Positions 33,320 through 47,050 are shown, numbered from the stretch's first letter. The stretch: 64,000 bases of DNA from Apoda limacodes (GCA_946406115.1 OX291543.1:27616815-27680814); one strand, 5' to 3'. Numbers and translations: made by a program. Notes: generated from the sequence alone by a model not told the origin.

Positions 33320-34679
33320 GTCATCTACTTGTATGTTAAAGTATTCTTTAATAAATTAGCAATATTTTCGTTGTCCTTTTCGCCTTTGATGTTTATTTTT
33401 CTAGCTTTTATGGTATTTCCATAATTGTATGAAGTTTCTTTACGAATGTTGGTGGGCCCGCATTTCCATTTTGAATTGCTGATTATTTTAGATATATTTC
33501 ACTGTCGCTTTCGTCGATTCGGACATTGTCTCATAGTAAAATATCGAGCAGTTTTTATATTTTTATTATAAAAATATCTATATGTCTGAGCTTATCACAG
33601 TTGATGAATTTTTTAACTTAGGTCTAGCAGTCAAAAGCAGTAAAATTATAATTGTATAACTTTTTCGACCATAACTTTATAACCTTATTTTCTAAGGTCC
33701 ACTGTGAGCGAGTTCCATAGTTGAATTGCACAATGAACATCGAAAGAGTTAGTTATAATTTGAAATTTAAGCTAGATATCTAGCTGGTCAGGTAGCTTGA
33801 AAAACAAAAGAGAAGCCACAAATTTGAGCTTTAATAGTGATATCATTTGAAATGGAAAAAAGTAGAATTTACAGAATTCTTAGGTCATGTCTTAGATGAT
33901 GAGGTAGCCGAAAACTTCCTAACACTCTCAAAGTAGTTAGGAGATATAAAGATATGATTATACTTGCTAATACTAAATATAAAACGTATGCAGCTGTTAA
34001 ATATACCATCCATTTCGTTCTAAAGTCAAAACACATCTGCATAATCTTCTATAGGCATGATAAGATATTGAACTAGTAAAATGGTAAAGGAAAGGGTTAG
34101 ATTTTTTTTAATTTACAGAGGTAACCTAATGTAGCTGTTACCTAAGTCTTAACCTACTAGAATCAGAATCTAGATTACACCACACTGATATTTGCTCATC
34201 AAAACGTACAGTTTGTTAATAACGTATGTAGATATTTTGTAAGCTATAAAAGTTAATTACCCACTTGTAACCATATAATTTAGTTATTTATTGAATTCTA
34301 GAAGGGTGGGCAACACTAGAAGGGTCAACAAAAGTGCCACTAGCAGCCTCCGCTATAACGTTTCTTCCATTGACAGAAATCATGACCGTAAAAGTGAAAA
34401 TAGTTTTTTAGTTAATATTAGTACTTTTTGTTTTGTGTAAGAAGGTTATGCATATGAAAGGTGAGATATTATTTAGTCAAATATATCGCCTGAAATAAAT
34501 TTTGCTAAAAAGAAAATTACCATGTCTCCTAAATTGGACTAGGAATTTGATTGCATTGAAATTGGACTTTCTCACTGTTCTATAAATTATTTTTCGAAAA
34601 AATATTTTTTTAATATTTGAGAATTTATACATGAAGATTATTATTGTGTCATTAAAAAATCTGTTTCTTAGCGATAGAA
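33320..34679. other. No gene recognised
   Basis: AT-rich sequence with short frames only. A local inverted repeat, atatttttattataaaaatat, lies near 33558. Confidence 0.55.
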
Positions 34680-34870
34680 AACAAACCAGTGAACCGATTT
34701 TGCTCACTCTTTTTAGATCTAAGTCATGACGTGGCGTATCGATTGATATGGTCACGAAAGCAATTCGGTCTTTTGATTCTCAAGATATTGAGGGGCAAAA
34801 ACCTAACACACATACAGGCATCACTCGAAAGTGATGGCACTCATAATATGACAAAACGATTCTCCAGGTC
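34680..34870 (-). repeat. Repeat related to the insertion at 19412-19900
   Basis: The reverse complement reads gaccgaattgctttcgtgac, atatcaatcgatacgccacg and tcatgacttagatct, as at 19600-19670. The 87-codon plus-strand frame through it is therefore not a gene. Confidence 0.6.
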
Positions 34871-36982
<2,112 letters not shown>

Positions 36983-37080
36983 CTACCCATGGCCAACACA
37001 AAAACTCCTTAACGCTCACCACCCACATCACTTAGGGTCACACACTTTTAACACTCGTCTTTCCAACCACAGGACAACAG

Positions 37081-37093
37081 GTTGCTAGGAAAC
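37081..37093. promoter_or_regulatory. RFX-type X-box, GTTGCT-A-GGAAAC
   Basis: The 13-mer fits the imperfect palindrome bound by RFX factors (GTHNYY, short spacer, RRNAAC). It sits at the gene-proximal edge of the CpG-rich region. One such match is expected by chance at low rate, so the support is modest. Confidence 0.3.
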
Positions 37094-37094
37094 G

Positions 37095-37780
37095 TACGCG
37101 AGGGCACTTTACGCTGTGACGTCAGTCGGCCTTGCCACACTTTTTTCCCCGTGAATGAAAAGTTTGGCGGCGGGCGCGGGACGCGGGGGATGATTTTTTC
37201 CGGCGCAAAGGGGAGGCTCCCTCGACGAAAAAACTTTCCACTAGTTCTACGCTGACACTTTTTGCGACCGGTATTAACGACTGACGCGTCGCTTTCACTT
37301 TTAGTTTGCAGTTTGTGATTTTTTTATTTAATGAATTTTTTTGTTTTCGCTTTTAAATTCGCGTGTTCTGTATATTGTATTGTTAAATATGTCGTGTGTG
37401 ATGCGTGCGTCTAAGCGGGCGGTTGTGTTGCGACTCGTCTGTGGGCCCGGCTATGTTGGGCCCGTGGTGTCCGCTCGCGGTGGCTATTAATACGCGGGTT
37501 CTCCCGCGCCCGTCGACTTCGGACAAAGTTTCGCGGGCGAGTCGCGGTGCGACGGGGCGGCGACGGCGGCGCGGCGGGCGGCGGAGCGCACTTTGCGGTC
37601 GAAGTGGGTTGGGTTTAAAGCCGCTGAAGGATAAAACATACAAATAAACACGTGTTCGCGCCGGCGCGAGCGAGAGCTTCGGGAAACTCTGCGGTGTAAG
37701 CGGGATAGCGGACAGCTCTTGCGGCATTTGGCAGCCGCTGCGATTGCTGTTGAACGTTTTCCGCCGGCTGAAAAGTTTGT
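37095..37780 (-). promoter_or_regulatory. CpG-rich probable promoter and 5' leader of the Runt gene
   Basis: This stretch is far richer in G, C and CpG than its AT-rich surroundings and lies directly upstream of the Runt coding exon on the minus strand. Runs such as cggcggcgcggcgggcgg occur near 37560-37580. Long overlapping frames on both strands here are a by-product of GC richness. A minus-strand GCGTCAGTCGTT near 37270-37285 resembles the arthropod initiator TCAGT, but no convincing TATA box was seen. The promoter role is inferred from position and composition. Confidence 0.5.
37117..37124. promoter_or_regulatory. Perfect CRE palindrome TGACGTCA
   Basis: TGACGTCA is the full cAMP-response-element (ATF/CREB) site. 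It lies about 185 bases upstream of the chosen Runt start codon. Whether it is used is unknown. Confidence 0.35.
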
Positions 37781-37901
37781 TGTCAATAACTGTGCAAACA
37801 CTGATGAAAAACTTAGTGTAGTTTTCTTAAGTTTAGAAATATACGGAAGAAGATACCCCAGTTATCCCTTAGAATTTGGTTTAAAACCCCCTTTTATATA
37901 A

Positions 37902-38454
37902 AAACTTATAGTGAAAACTAATTTTGAAAAAAAAATGTAGTTTTATAATAACTAGTAAAGTGGCACTGTAAAAGTTTTACTTAATGGTTTTAAATATATA
38001 TGGTCACGGATTTAATCCCAAAACGCAGTGTACTAGTGGCTTTTTACAAACCTATATTATAATGTGCGAACACGTTTCTTTCTTTTACATTATTTTTGTC
38101 CCTAACTACTTAATCTTTGTGGAACACCTGGTACAGTTAACTTTTGAGCTAAAGTCCTCGTTGCGTTCTGGAACGGCCTAGGGCGATTTTCATAATTTGC
38201 TGAAAAGGTTTTGAAACGTATCCTAGTTATCGTTTTCTACAAGTTTCAAACTTAAATTTTATTGAACTCTTATTTTCACGAATCCGCTTTTAGGAGTGGC
38301 AGTGGTCAAAATATCTGATTTAATTTTTTTTAGCTTAGAGATTAGTCTTTAATTTTGTTAATATACTTTTTTATTGCTTAATATATTGAAAATAAGAAAG
38401 CTTTTAACTGTTTATGGAATAGATCAGATCTTCAAAAATCGGTATTAAGGTACG
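37902..38454. other. No gene recognised
   Basis: AT-rich sequence upstream of the Runt promoter region; the frame at 37984-38181 has no coding character. Confidence 0.5.
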
Positions 38455-38740
38455 ATTTTTTACCCTCTAGGAATTTTTTAATTTCAAACTTTAATAATGA
38501 CAGATTTTTATTCAAACTTTTAACTCCCATTTGCCCCCTCTACAGGAAGATTTTACAAAACGTCAATCTTAATTTTTAACCTAAAGGTCAAACCCTAATT
38601 TTTATGCATTTAGCTTCAAAAATGACGGATTTCTATACAAATCTCCTATATATATATCACCCTTAGGGGATGAACTTCGCAAAATCCATTCTAAGTTCTC
38701 GCTAACGTTATAACATGCCATATTTCAAGTACTAGAAACT
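38455..38740 (+). repeat. Lepidopteran 'cccttaggggatgaa' repeat, part 1
   Basis: aatgacagatttttattcaa, aactcccatttgccccctct, aatgacggatttctatacaa and tcacccttaggggatgaact follow the order I associate with a common lepidopteran repeat. It is interrupted by a SINE on its right. Confidence 0.5.
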
Positions 38741-38840
38741 TGTGTTAAACCCAGTAGTTTGTGTGGGCTGTGCTTTGGTATGTCATTCAGTCAGATCACA
38801 CTTACATAGAATAATATATAATAATATTTATATAATTTTT

Positions 38841-39078
38841 ACACACACAGCTCCTTCTGGCCTCAAAGTAAGCAACATTTGTTTTATGGATACCAGACAA
38901 CGGATACAAATATATATATATATTTATATATAACTTTCTTTTTGTAGATACATACACATACATAAATACACCCAGACTCAAGACAAATGTTTATCGCATC
39001 AATGTTTGTCCAATGCGGGAATCGAACCCACACCCTCTGCACAACAGTCGGCCACACTACTTACAAGGCTGCGACTCC
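38841..39078 (-). repeat. tRNA-headed SINE, type B
   Basis: Reading the minus strand: gtgtggccgactgttgtgca, the B-box ggttcgattcc at 39018-39028, then gcattggacaaaca, ttgtatccgttgtctggtat and ccataaaacaaatgttgctt. Probably inserted into the repeat at 38455-39560. Confidence 0.85.
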
Positions 39079-39129
39079 TGAGACTTCGTCCACGTGGACT
39101 TTTGAGGGAGAAAGAAAGCTTTTAACTGT

Positions 39130-39560
39130 TAATGGTTTTCTAAATAATATCGGAATCCTTATATAAATTTTTATCTCCGGTTTTGCCTTCTAGAAGCACG
39201 TGTGTTCTAGGATTAAGACTTCCCACGAATTATACTTTTCACACTTTTGATAACGCCAGTAAACGAACGCGCCCTTTGAGATATTTTTTCAAAAACGGTA
39301 AAACTCGTTCGTGGACTTTTCAAGGAAAACCTTTTAACCTACAAAAATAACGGAATTCTCATATCTACAAATTTGCATCCTCCATTGTGGCCTCTAGCGG
39401 TTGATCTTCCAAAAACAGTGAAACAAATCAATTTTAGTTTTTAACTATAAAACCAAATACCAATTTTTATGCAGTTCACTTAAAAAATTAAGGATTTCTA
39501 TACAAAGGCCGATCCCCCATTTAAGTGATTAATTTTGCCAATAACCGAGGCGAGTCAGAA
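39130..39560 (+). repeat. Lepidopteran 'cccttaggggatgaa' repeat, part 2 (decayed)
   Basis: Recurring phrases such as ataacggaattctcatatct, tgtggcctctagcggttgat and aaggatttctatacaaaggc resemble 38455-38740 and continue it beyond the SINE. Confidence 0.4.
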
Positions 39561-40311
39561 TGCTTATAAAAATTCAAAAAAAAACTTTTATATTATGTAT
39601 TTTTTTACAGCAGTGGTAAAAAAGGAATTAAGTTATAATAGCCATATCGAAATTATGATCAAGTAATAATCAAGCAACCTTGAAAATAGTAATCGACTTA
39701 TAACTTCATCGTACTTGTAAAGGCTATCGATTTTCATACCAACATTCCTATGACTCAACATGAAGGGTTGTTCTGTGAATTTACCAAAGTATACTTACTA
39801 TACACTTTGCTCGCTTAGTTTTACATTTACAATTTATCAATCTATTATAATTATTATATTTTACTTAGACACAAGTATTCGATTTTATTAATAATTCATA
39901 TTATTAATAATAAAAGTACTTTATACACTGAGCACACTTAATTTCACCTGTTTTCCACAATGTAATTTTATTATTACCGGTAATACTAGTACCTAAATCT
40001 TACTAGTAAGTAAAAGGTACATGTAAGTATTACAATTAATAATAATATTTATTATTTATAATAATAGTACTTTGTGTTGTGTTAAAAGATCTGTCTGGTA
40101 CAATGTGTTTGGCTTGGAAGTAAAATAAAGATAAAAATCGCAACATAAATTAATGTGATATTTTGTTTTAATATTTATAAAGCGTCAACACTCGAATATT
40201 AAAAATATTGAAAACTTTTTTTATATGTACTATTTAGATATCTTTTGAAGGTAGAACATTAAAATGCTGGTTTCAAATCCTAATGTTGGACTTTATGGTA
40301 GCGAGTATAGA
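39561..40311. other. No gene recognised
   Basis: Very AT-rich, with runs of (taat)-like sequence at 39840-40080. Contains attaccggtaat, a 12-bp palindrome. Confidence 0.55.
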
Positions 40312-40345
40312 TCAAATCAAACAAACAATATTTATTCAAATAGGT
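40312..40345 (-). mobile_element. LINE 3' tail fragment
   Basis: The minus strand reads tttgaataaatattgtttgt followed by ttgatttgatc: AATAAA plus a (ttgat)n tail. Only the tail is present. Confidence 0.4.
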
Positions 40346-40502
40346 TTCTGAGGTATCGTCAACCGTGTGAAGGAATTTAGAAATTAAGGATTACTCCGAT
40401 ATTTAATAGTACTAGTGGCATTAGCGCCATCATAATTATATTCTTGCATAATCATATGTACATACATATACTTAAAACTATCCATAAATATAATATAATA
40501 AT

Positions 40503-40582
40503 AAAATTGAGGAGTTGCCATTGAAATCCTACACCGATAACTGAATTCAGGGCGAATGGAACCGCGGGCAAAAGCTAGTATA
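40503..40582 (-). repeat. CCAGCGGC-type repeat, 5' fragment
   Basis: The reverse complement reads ctagcttttgcccgcggttc, cattcgccctgaattcagtt and ggcaactcctcaatt. Confidence 0.7.
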
Positions 40583-41084
40583 TTATAAATGCGATATTAT
40601 GTCTATTCGTTTGACCCTGCATCACGTCACAAAAGAGCATCAAAAATATAATACATTAAATTGTAGTAATAACAATGTTATTACATGTTTTATATTTTTT
40701 ATAACTTTCTGAAACATTGCTTGTTCTTACACAACTATATACCTATCGTTTAATAAAACAGGAGAAGCGCTGTGTTCGGATCTACTAGCCATTAGAACCG
40801 TTCGGCACAGCTGTCGCTTTCGCAAGCAACTTAACGCACGCCGACTTTAGTTATCCCGGAGTCCATTGGATATACATACCTACGTAATATGTTTATCGAT
40901 GCGCTTAGTACTGGTATTGGTGCAGTTAGAACACTTGTTGGTATATTTCTGGATTTCTAAGTATGATTTTTGACAATAATGAGAAGTTTAGATTATATTT
41001 TTTTCAGACATAAAAAAAATGTGAAAGTTTTGTATTAAAATATTAAGCTAATTAAACGGTTTTTAAATATTTAGTTCATAAGGG

Positions 41085-41250
41085 TGATATTGGCTAGCGT
41101 GCGTGTTATTCTTAGGCAACTCCTTGATTCTGCTTAAGAAGTTTGTTATAGCGAGCTATAGCTGCAGTACAGTGGTTGAAGCGTAATTGAGTAACAAACA
41201 ATCAAAAATCCAATCTTTATCATTTGTAATATTAATGGGATAGCTGGTAA
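41085..41250 (+). repeat. CCAGCGGC-type repeat, internally deleted
   Basis: ttaggcaactccttgattct and tatagcgagctatagctgca are joined directly to cagtggttgaagcgtaattg and tcatttgtaatattaatggg; the middle is missing. Confidence 0.65.
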
Positions 41251-41267
41251 TTAATGAATATAGCCAG

Positions 41268-41562
41268 CGGCTCCACCCGCCGTAAATGTAGTTATCGGCG
41301 TACGATTCTTATGTCAACTCCTAAATTATAGATACTAATGAAGTTTGCTATAGCAAGCTATAGTTCATTTAAGCTCGTTTATAGTTATTCCCACGGGAAC
41401 TATTGAATTTTTCGGGATAAAAACCTGTGTCCTTCCCCGGGACTCAAACTATATCCATGACATATTTCATCTAAATCGGTTCAGTGGTTTAAGCGTGAAG
41501 AGGTAACAGACAGACAGGCAGACAAACAGAGTTACTTTCGCATTTATAATATTAGTATGGAT
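41268..41562 (+). repeat. CCAGCGGC-type SINE-like repeat, best-preserved copy
   Basis: Full order: ccagcggctccacccgccgt, tagttatcggcgtacgattc, gctatagcaagctatagttc, attcccacgggaac, tttcgggataaaaacctgtg, cccgggactcaaactatatc, ctaaatcggttcagtggttt, then (gaca)n and cgcatttataatattagtat. There is no open protein frame. It serves as the reference for the other copies. Confidence 0.85.
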
Positions 41563-42146
41563 GTAAATATCTTTATTTAAGAGACAAGCGTACATCTACA
41601 AGAATAATTATTAAGATTCCGTTTAGTAAATATAGTAAGCTTTAATGTTAAATTAAGTAAATGTACGAGACATTAACTTAAACAATATAGCTACGTACCC
41701 TAATTACGGTTAGTATAACCGTTCTGCTTAGAACGCCAAAGCTATGCAGATTCGTCGGTTCGCTCCGTAAATATTGGCAGAGGCTCCCTTACAACACAAA
41801 ATCAAACCTTTTATTTAAGTCCGTGCACACAGAGGGCGCATTGTTTGCAGGACAAGACCCGGAGGGAGATAGTTCAACAACCCTTTTAACTGACCAGATA
41901 ATATGAGATTCTATAAGGGATTGTAGAATAATTTTAAGCTTTGTATAAATTGCTAACATTCTTCGAAAATTCCTATGTTTTTATGTAAATTTTGTTTATA
42001 CATTTAGAATTTGAATTAGCATTTTTTTTAATTATTATTGCTAAATATTTATGTGCATGTATTATTACCTTAATCAATAAGCTTTCACTGTAAAACCCTT
42101 ATGTTTCATAAATAGATACTAAATTAGTAATTTATTTTTATCACTT
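41563..42146. other. No gene recognised
   Basis: A moderately GC-richer patch at 41740-41880 (gattcgtcggttcgctccgt, ggcgcattgtttgcaggaca) has no convincing frame. Confidence 0.5.
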
Positions 42147-42436
42147 GCTTTTACCAGCGGCTCCGCCTGCCCTTAATTTGGTTATCAGCGTGGGATTCTT
42201 ACGGCAACTCCTTGAATCTACTAAGATTCCTTAATTTTACTAATGACGTAGGTCGTTTAAGCATGGTTATAGTTATTCCTACGGGAATTCCTGATTTTTT
42301 CGGGATAAGAACTCCTATATCCTTCCCCGGATCTCAAACTATACATACCAAATTTCATCGAAATCGTTCCATGTATGAGTGGCTTATGAAGGAACAAACA
42401 AACATTCACATTTATAAAACTTACAGGATTATAGGA
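42147..42436 (+). repeat. CCAGCGGC-type SINE-like repeat
   Basis: ccagcggctccgcctgccct, ttatcagcgtgggattctta, cctacgggaattcctgattt, tccttccccggatctcaaac and acatttataaaacttacagg. It ends 25 bases before a piggyBac-like MITE. Confidence 0.8.
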
Positions 42437-42460
42437 TATTACAAATTACCAATGCCTTAA

Positions 42461-42773
42461 CCCTTTATTAGGCGCATTAGGAAAATTACACAATTAGTCG
42501 CATGGGGTTTCTAGTGACCCCTAACAAAATAAAAATATGATATAATAAGAAATAAATAAAACAAAATGTTTATTATGAAATATATAAAGATAGTGTATTA
42601 TAATAACTAAAAAATAAATAAAAAAATTAACGAATAAATAAAATAAAAAAGAACCAAAAAAATTAAAAAAATTCAATTCTGGTTGCGATTATTTGCGAAC
42701 CCTGCGGGAAGTTAGGAAGGTTGAAGGACCGCTGGCGCAAAAATTGTGTTAACCCCATGCGCCTAATGAAGGG
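42461..42773. mobile_element. piggyBac-like MITE with TTAA target duplication
   Basis: A 313-bp element flanked on both sides by TTAA (42457-42460 and 42774-42777). Its ends are inverted repeats: ccctttattaggcgcat on the left and atgcgcctaatgaaggg on the right, 16 of 17 matching. TTAA duplication and CCC-starting ends are the mark of piggyBac-class elements. It encodes no protein; the middle is A-rich. Confidence 0.85.
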
Positions 42774-42879
42774 TTAAGCATTTTTTTTTATCTAAATAAT
42801 AAAGCTTATTAATTCTTATTCTTACAATAGTTATAGCTTCACCTTTAATTCTAGTATTAATTATTAACTAATATTATTA

Positions 42880-42899
42880 ATTATATATATATATATATC
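42880..42899 (+). repeat. (ta)n microsatellite
   Basis: About ten TA repeats. Confidence 0.85.
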
Positions 42900-44499
42900 G
42901 TTACAAATAGAAATCATTCGGTCTTAGCGGTACCAGAGTCCTAATAAAAACAATTGAATATATAGTACCTACTAAAATGTCATCTTAATCGTGTATCGTT
43001 TACAAAGCTGAAAAAACCCACGTGCATTAAATCACATTATTTCGAAAACGCAAAGTTCATATTATCGCTGTGGAATTCAAGATAACTATTCCACAAAAAC
43101 AAAAATCTGATAAAACAGTGCGCAAACATATATTCGTCATTAACTACTTTATTATATGTTTGTTAGATCTATTACTATTTTCAACACAGTAAAAATTTTT
43201 GTGGCTTAAGTCATTGACCATTTGCATATTTTTGATGGTTTTTAAATGATTAAGTGTACTTTACTCATTTTTTTAATTTTTTGTGGCTTGACTCCCTTGA
43301 CCTTTACAACGACGATATGTAATATTGCTTCCAAACTTAAAAAAATGTATACCCTCTCTTTAAACCGCGAGTTATTTAAATCTAAAGATTTCACAATCAT
43401 AGAGCTTGTTTAACAATTTTCAATGAAAATTATATTAGAAAAGTATATATAGATCTTTACTTTTAAACATTGTGAATGCTAACTGTTAAATTATTTTAAT
43501 AATTTACATACTTACCTAAGGCAAGTAGTAAACTTGTAGAAGTGAGTGAATTATTTATTTTAATTGAAATTATTTTATTCATTTATTTATTATTATTATT
43601 TACCTGTCCGAAACGAGTGCTAAACTAAAATATAACTACAATTAATAAAGGAATAAGAAGATTGAAGCACTACAAAATAAGATTTAGTACTAATATAATT
43701 TCCTTACGAACGAAACTAAGGGCAATACCTAGTATATTATAAATCAGGTGCTTAAGTTGGGTATAAGGAAAGAGAAGGCACCATAAAGCACCTAAAGCAG
43801 ACATGCATTTAGCTGCCAGATTGCTATAAACATAGCGTAGCGGCTGCGTAGACCAATGCTACGCCTCTGCTACGCCGGACACAGCTTGCCTACGACGAAC
43901 AAAGATGTCTACGGAGACGCTGAGTAAAACTATTAATTTTTAAATATTAATTAAAACTGTAACTAAATGAAGGATATACATTTTTTTTGCTTTTTACTCA
44001 CAAAGTATAAATGGTTTGAACTGAGCGACAAAAATATCAAGCATATCGTGAGCAACGAAGCCTCAAAATACATATCCGAACTTGGTAACTGCTCTTGCGA
44101 CTCTTAAGAATTACTAGGTACAGGAAAATTTGCATATTTGCATTCGAATTTATTCGGTTGACAATGAAATAATGTTACAATAGTTAAAAAACTAACCTAA
44201 TTTCGATTTTTCATTTTCCGACAATCTGTTAAAAAGCAATCGCTATGAAAACATCGGGAATAATTCTTTGTACTTGATGGGTTGGTCTCTGGGATTTTTA
44301 GCATGAATTTTTCGTCTCTTATCTTTTTATTTAACGATTCTTCGATTTGGCCCGGCCTTTGAAGGCCATTCGAATTGTTATTGTTTTTGTACTTGCTGAA
44401 CCGATGGATTAGTTTTTGGTGTCTCGTACCCACATTACAAGTTTTTCTTAATATGGAACCAAATTGCGCTGTGTGATGATGATTCCATTTTACTAATTA
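42900..44499. other. No gene recognised
   Basis: A minus-strand frame at 44197-44433 (78 codons, with a short Asn run and many Lys/Ser) has no family match. 43840-43930 repeats the word gctacgc and looks like part of a repeat. Confidence 0.45.
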
Positions 44500-44620
44500 T
44501 TTTTAAGGTACCATACCTTGAAACAAAAACGGAACCTTATAGGATCACACTGTGTTCCGTCTGTCTATCTGTGAGTCTGTCGGTCTTTCAAGGCCATTTT
44601 TCTCAATAACGCCACAGAAT
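44500..44620 (+). repeat. 'gggttccgt..gtctgt' type repeat, partial
   Basis: aaggtaccataccttgaaac, aacggaaccttataggatca, gtctgtctatctgtgagtct and tcaaggccatttttctcaat match the 3' part of the 'gccaagtgcgagtc' repeat family. Confidence 0.5.
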
Positions 44621-44674
44621 AATAATTAATAATGGGTGTAGTTATGACGTTGAAATATCCAATACTAAGGCCTA

Positions 44675-44896
44675 CATCAAATATATCAACTGTACAGTTA
44701 GGTGCATCAAATATATCAACTGTACAAATTAGGTACATCAAATATATCAAATGTACAAATTAGGTACATCAAATATATCAACTGTACAAATTAGGTACAT
44801 GAAATATATCAACTGTACAGATTAGATACATGAAATGTATCAACTGTACAGATTAGGTACATCAAATATATCAACTGTACAGATTAGGTGCATCAA
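44675..44896 (+). repeat. 31-bp tandem array, seven units
   Basis: One 30-base unit and six 31-base units of the form catcaaatatatcaactgta followed by caaattaggta, then a partial catcaa. Units differ at one to three positions, for example catg for catc and cagattag for caaattag. It is a minisatellite; the repeated DIFD frame on the minus strand is a side effect. Confidence 0.95.
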
Positions 44897-44899
44897 CAA

Positions 44900-46159
44900 A
44901 TAAAAAACATCTTTGGGTAGGTGTAAGGTATACTATCATATAAAATAATTGTTGTGAACACAGACAGTGCTAAATAAAATAGAAAATGTCCAAATCAGTG
45001 CTACGATCATGAATGCAAAATGAAGATAAAATACAAATATATATTACTCGTCAAGAAAGTCCCTAACAGAGTACAAGGCTTTACCTATCAACCATTTTTT
45101 TAGTCACGCAATGAAACTAAATTCAGATACAGCTTCCCAAATTTGCTTTAGGATTTTATTGTACACCATATGACTTATTACCATTAAGGAGTTGGTCTCT
45201 ACGCGCGGATTCCATCTATCTGTTCACTAAAAATGAATGCGCTCTATGTTAAATTTGGCGGCGCTTGCAGTCCGCATTAAACGCATTGGCTGCACATGCT
45301 CAGGAGGTAGAACAGTGTATGTTCTTTAAAAATAGTGAATAGCTATTTTGTTTCTTTAAATTTGGCGAACAAAACGATTTCAATGGCTCTGTGATGCGAT
45401 AGCTTTCTATGTCTAAAAAAAAACTTGTCAACAAAACACGGCTGTTATCACATGGCGGGATCAATTAATAATGTACATGGATGCCATAGCATAGAAGGAA
45501 GGATTTTATTTTGTACACCCATCTATATTTTAGCACTACAGTATAAAATATTTGGAACATACTTTAAGGTTTTAACATGTATTACATGGCCATGGTCAAC
45601 AGATTTTTTGAACTGATTTGTATCAAAGGCTTACGTTCTATTTTAAAATAATGTGTCACCACAGGGGGTCATCGAAAGTGAAAATAAATTGTAGTACCAA
45701 ATAAAAGTAATAACTCCCCAATCACTTTAAGGTTGGTTACACCAAAATTATGCACACAAATGTAAAAATGATAGTCGTATTAGCTGAGTTACACACACAT
45801 TGATAGGAAATGGATCGCAACACTTCGTTTGATGTTGTTGCAAAGACGTATAAGTGATCTTTGGCTAAAAAGTTAAATTTCATACAAAAAAAAGAAAGTT
45901 TCAAGCAGTCATTATGGTAAAAATTAATCAAAAAAAGTATGACACAATTACATTTTATAGTAATGTATATGACACTCTGTAATGATTTTTAGTAGATTTT
46001 CATTGGCATCTCTGAATATTACACGTTAGTAATTGGATTTAGAAGAGATGGAATTTACAAAAATGTAACAAATAAAATTTGCAAATAGGAAAGGAAATGG
46101 GAATAGGTATGTAAGAGAGCGATAAGATTAGGGCTAATTTAAGCGATAGTCAATGCAGT
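44900..46159. other. No gene recognised
   Basis: Short frames only (45425-45616 plus, 45737-45931 minus). A GC-richer patch at 45190-45300 has no convincing frame. Confidence 0.5.
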
Positions 46160-46245
46160 AGATGCCGGCACTATAGTTATTAGATTTTTGAAGGGTCACC
46201 ATCAGGCCGACCGTGAGCTTGTCGTCACCTTAGTAGTATAAAAAA
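46160..46245 (+). repeat. Interspersed repeat with 'accttagtagtataa' 3' end, copy 3 (decayed)
   Basis: Contains gaagggtcaccatcaggccg and caccttagtagtataaaaaa, a degenerate version of the copies at 1378 and 25701. Confidence 0.5.
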
Positions 46246-46326
46246 ATAATTATAAAAACCATGTACCTAATATGTCATTTAGGTATTTGAAGAAAAACAT
46301 TTGAATAAGCCTGTTTCATTATACTC

Positions 46327-46572
46327 CCTCACAGTTGGTAGTGTGGCTGGCTGCTGTGTAGAGGGTTGGGTTCAGTTCCCGCACTGGACAAACATTAATG
46401 CAATAAAAATTGTGTTTGCAAGACAATAAGTCTGGTAGTATTTATGTATGATATGTATGTATTTAAAAAAAAGTATATATGTATTTGTATCCGTTGTCTG
46501 GTATCCATAACACAAGCTTTGCTTACTTTTAGGGCAGGACGGCGCTGTATGTGTAATGTCCATAAATATATA
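46327..46572 (+). repeat. tRNA-headed SINE, type B
   Basis: A-box-like gtgtggctggctgctgtgta, B-box ggttcagttcc at 46369-46379, then gcactggacaaacatta, tgtatccgttgtctggtatc, cataacacaagctttgctta and ggcgctgtatgtgtaatgtc. Confidence 0.85.
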
Positions 46573-46869
46573 TTTATTTAATATTATATATTCTAAGCTA
46601 TTCTTCAATGAAGTTAATATTTTGTTAATGCACTAGAAAAAAACGAATGCAAATAAAAAACCACAAAATATAGTATTTAAAAAAAATAAAACCTTGGTCA
46701 CGGGTAACCCTGGTGTAACCCAGCAGAAACGTCGGGAAAAAGGTATTTTGCCAAATAACGACGCGTTTAATCCCGTTTTGTTTTTAAATTAACAATAGAA
46801 CGCGAAAATTAAAAAACTTATAAATAATATGCTTACCAAAAAAATATTAAATTTATATTATTTTTTTAT

Positions 46870-47050
46870 ACTCAATGGATTTCTAAAACCTGAGGCCCCA
46901 GTCGGCAGGGATGTCCGTCCGTCGCCCTCGTTAGAGAAGCTCAAATTAATGCGGGCCATTCTCCCGCTAACGCCACCCAGTTGTTCTTAAATCTAATTAC
47001 CATGCCTGGTGCCCACTACCCGTTACTTGTTACCGCTCTGCCCACTATAC
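46870..47050. other. GC-rich non-repetitive island, unassigned
   Basis: aaaacctgaggccccagtcg, ggcagggatgtccgtccgtc, ctaacgaggg on the opposite strand and gcgggccattctcccgctaa stand out from AT-rich flanks. Frames on both strands are open for 20-40 codons only. It could be a conserved regulatory element or an old exon fragment. Confidence 0.3.

Noticed and set aside
33300..33325. Minus-strand AWRPY, close to the VWRPY tail of Runt proteins
   Set aside because: It lies at the end of a tRNA-headed SINE, is not followed by a stop and no Runt coding precedes it.
37383..37801. Several long overlapping frames on both strands (80-114 codons)
   Set aside because: They arise from GC richness of the promoter island; they are Arg/Pro/Ser-rich, overlap each other in opposite strands and match no family.
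44565..44750. Minus-strand frame with repeated DIFD units
   Set aside because: Translation of the 31-bp tandem array.
44675..44896. CRISPR-like repeat array
   Set aside because: Units abut with no spacers and the host is an animal.
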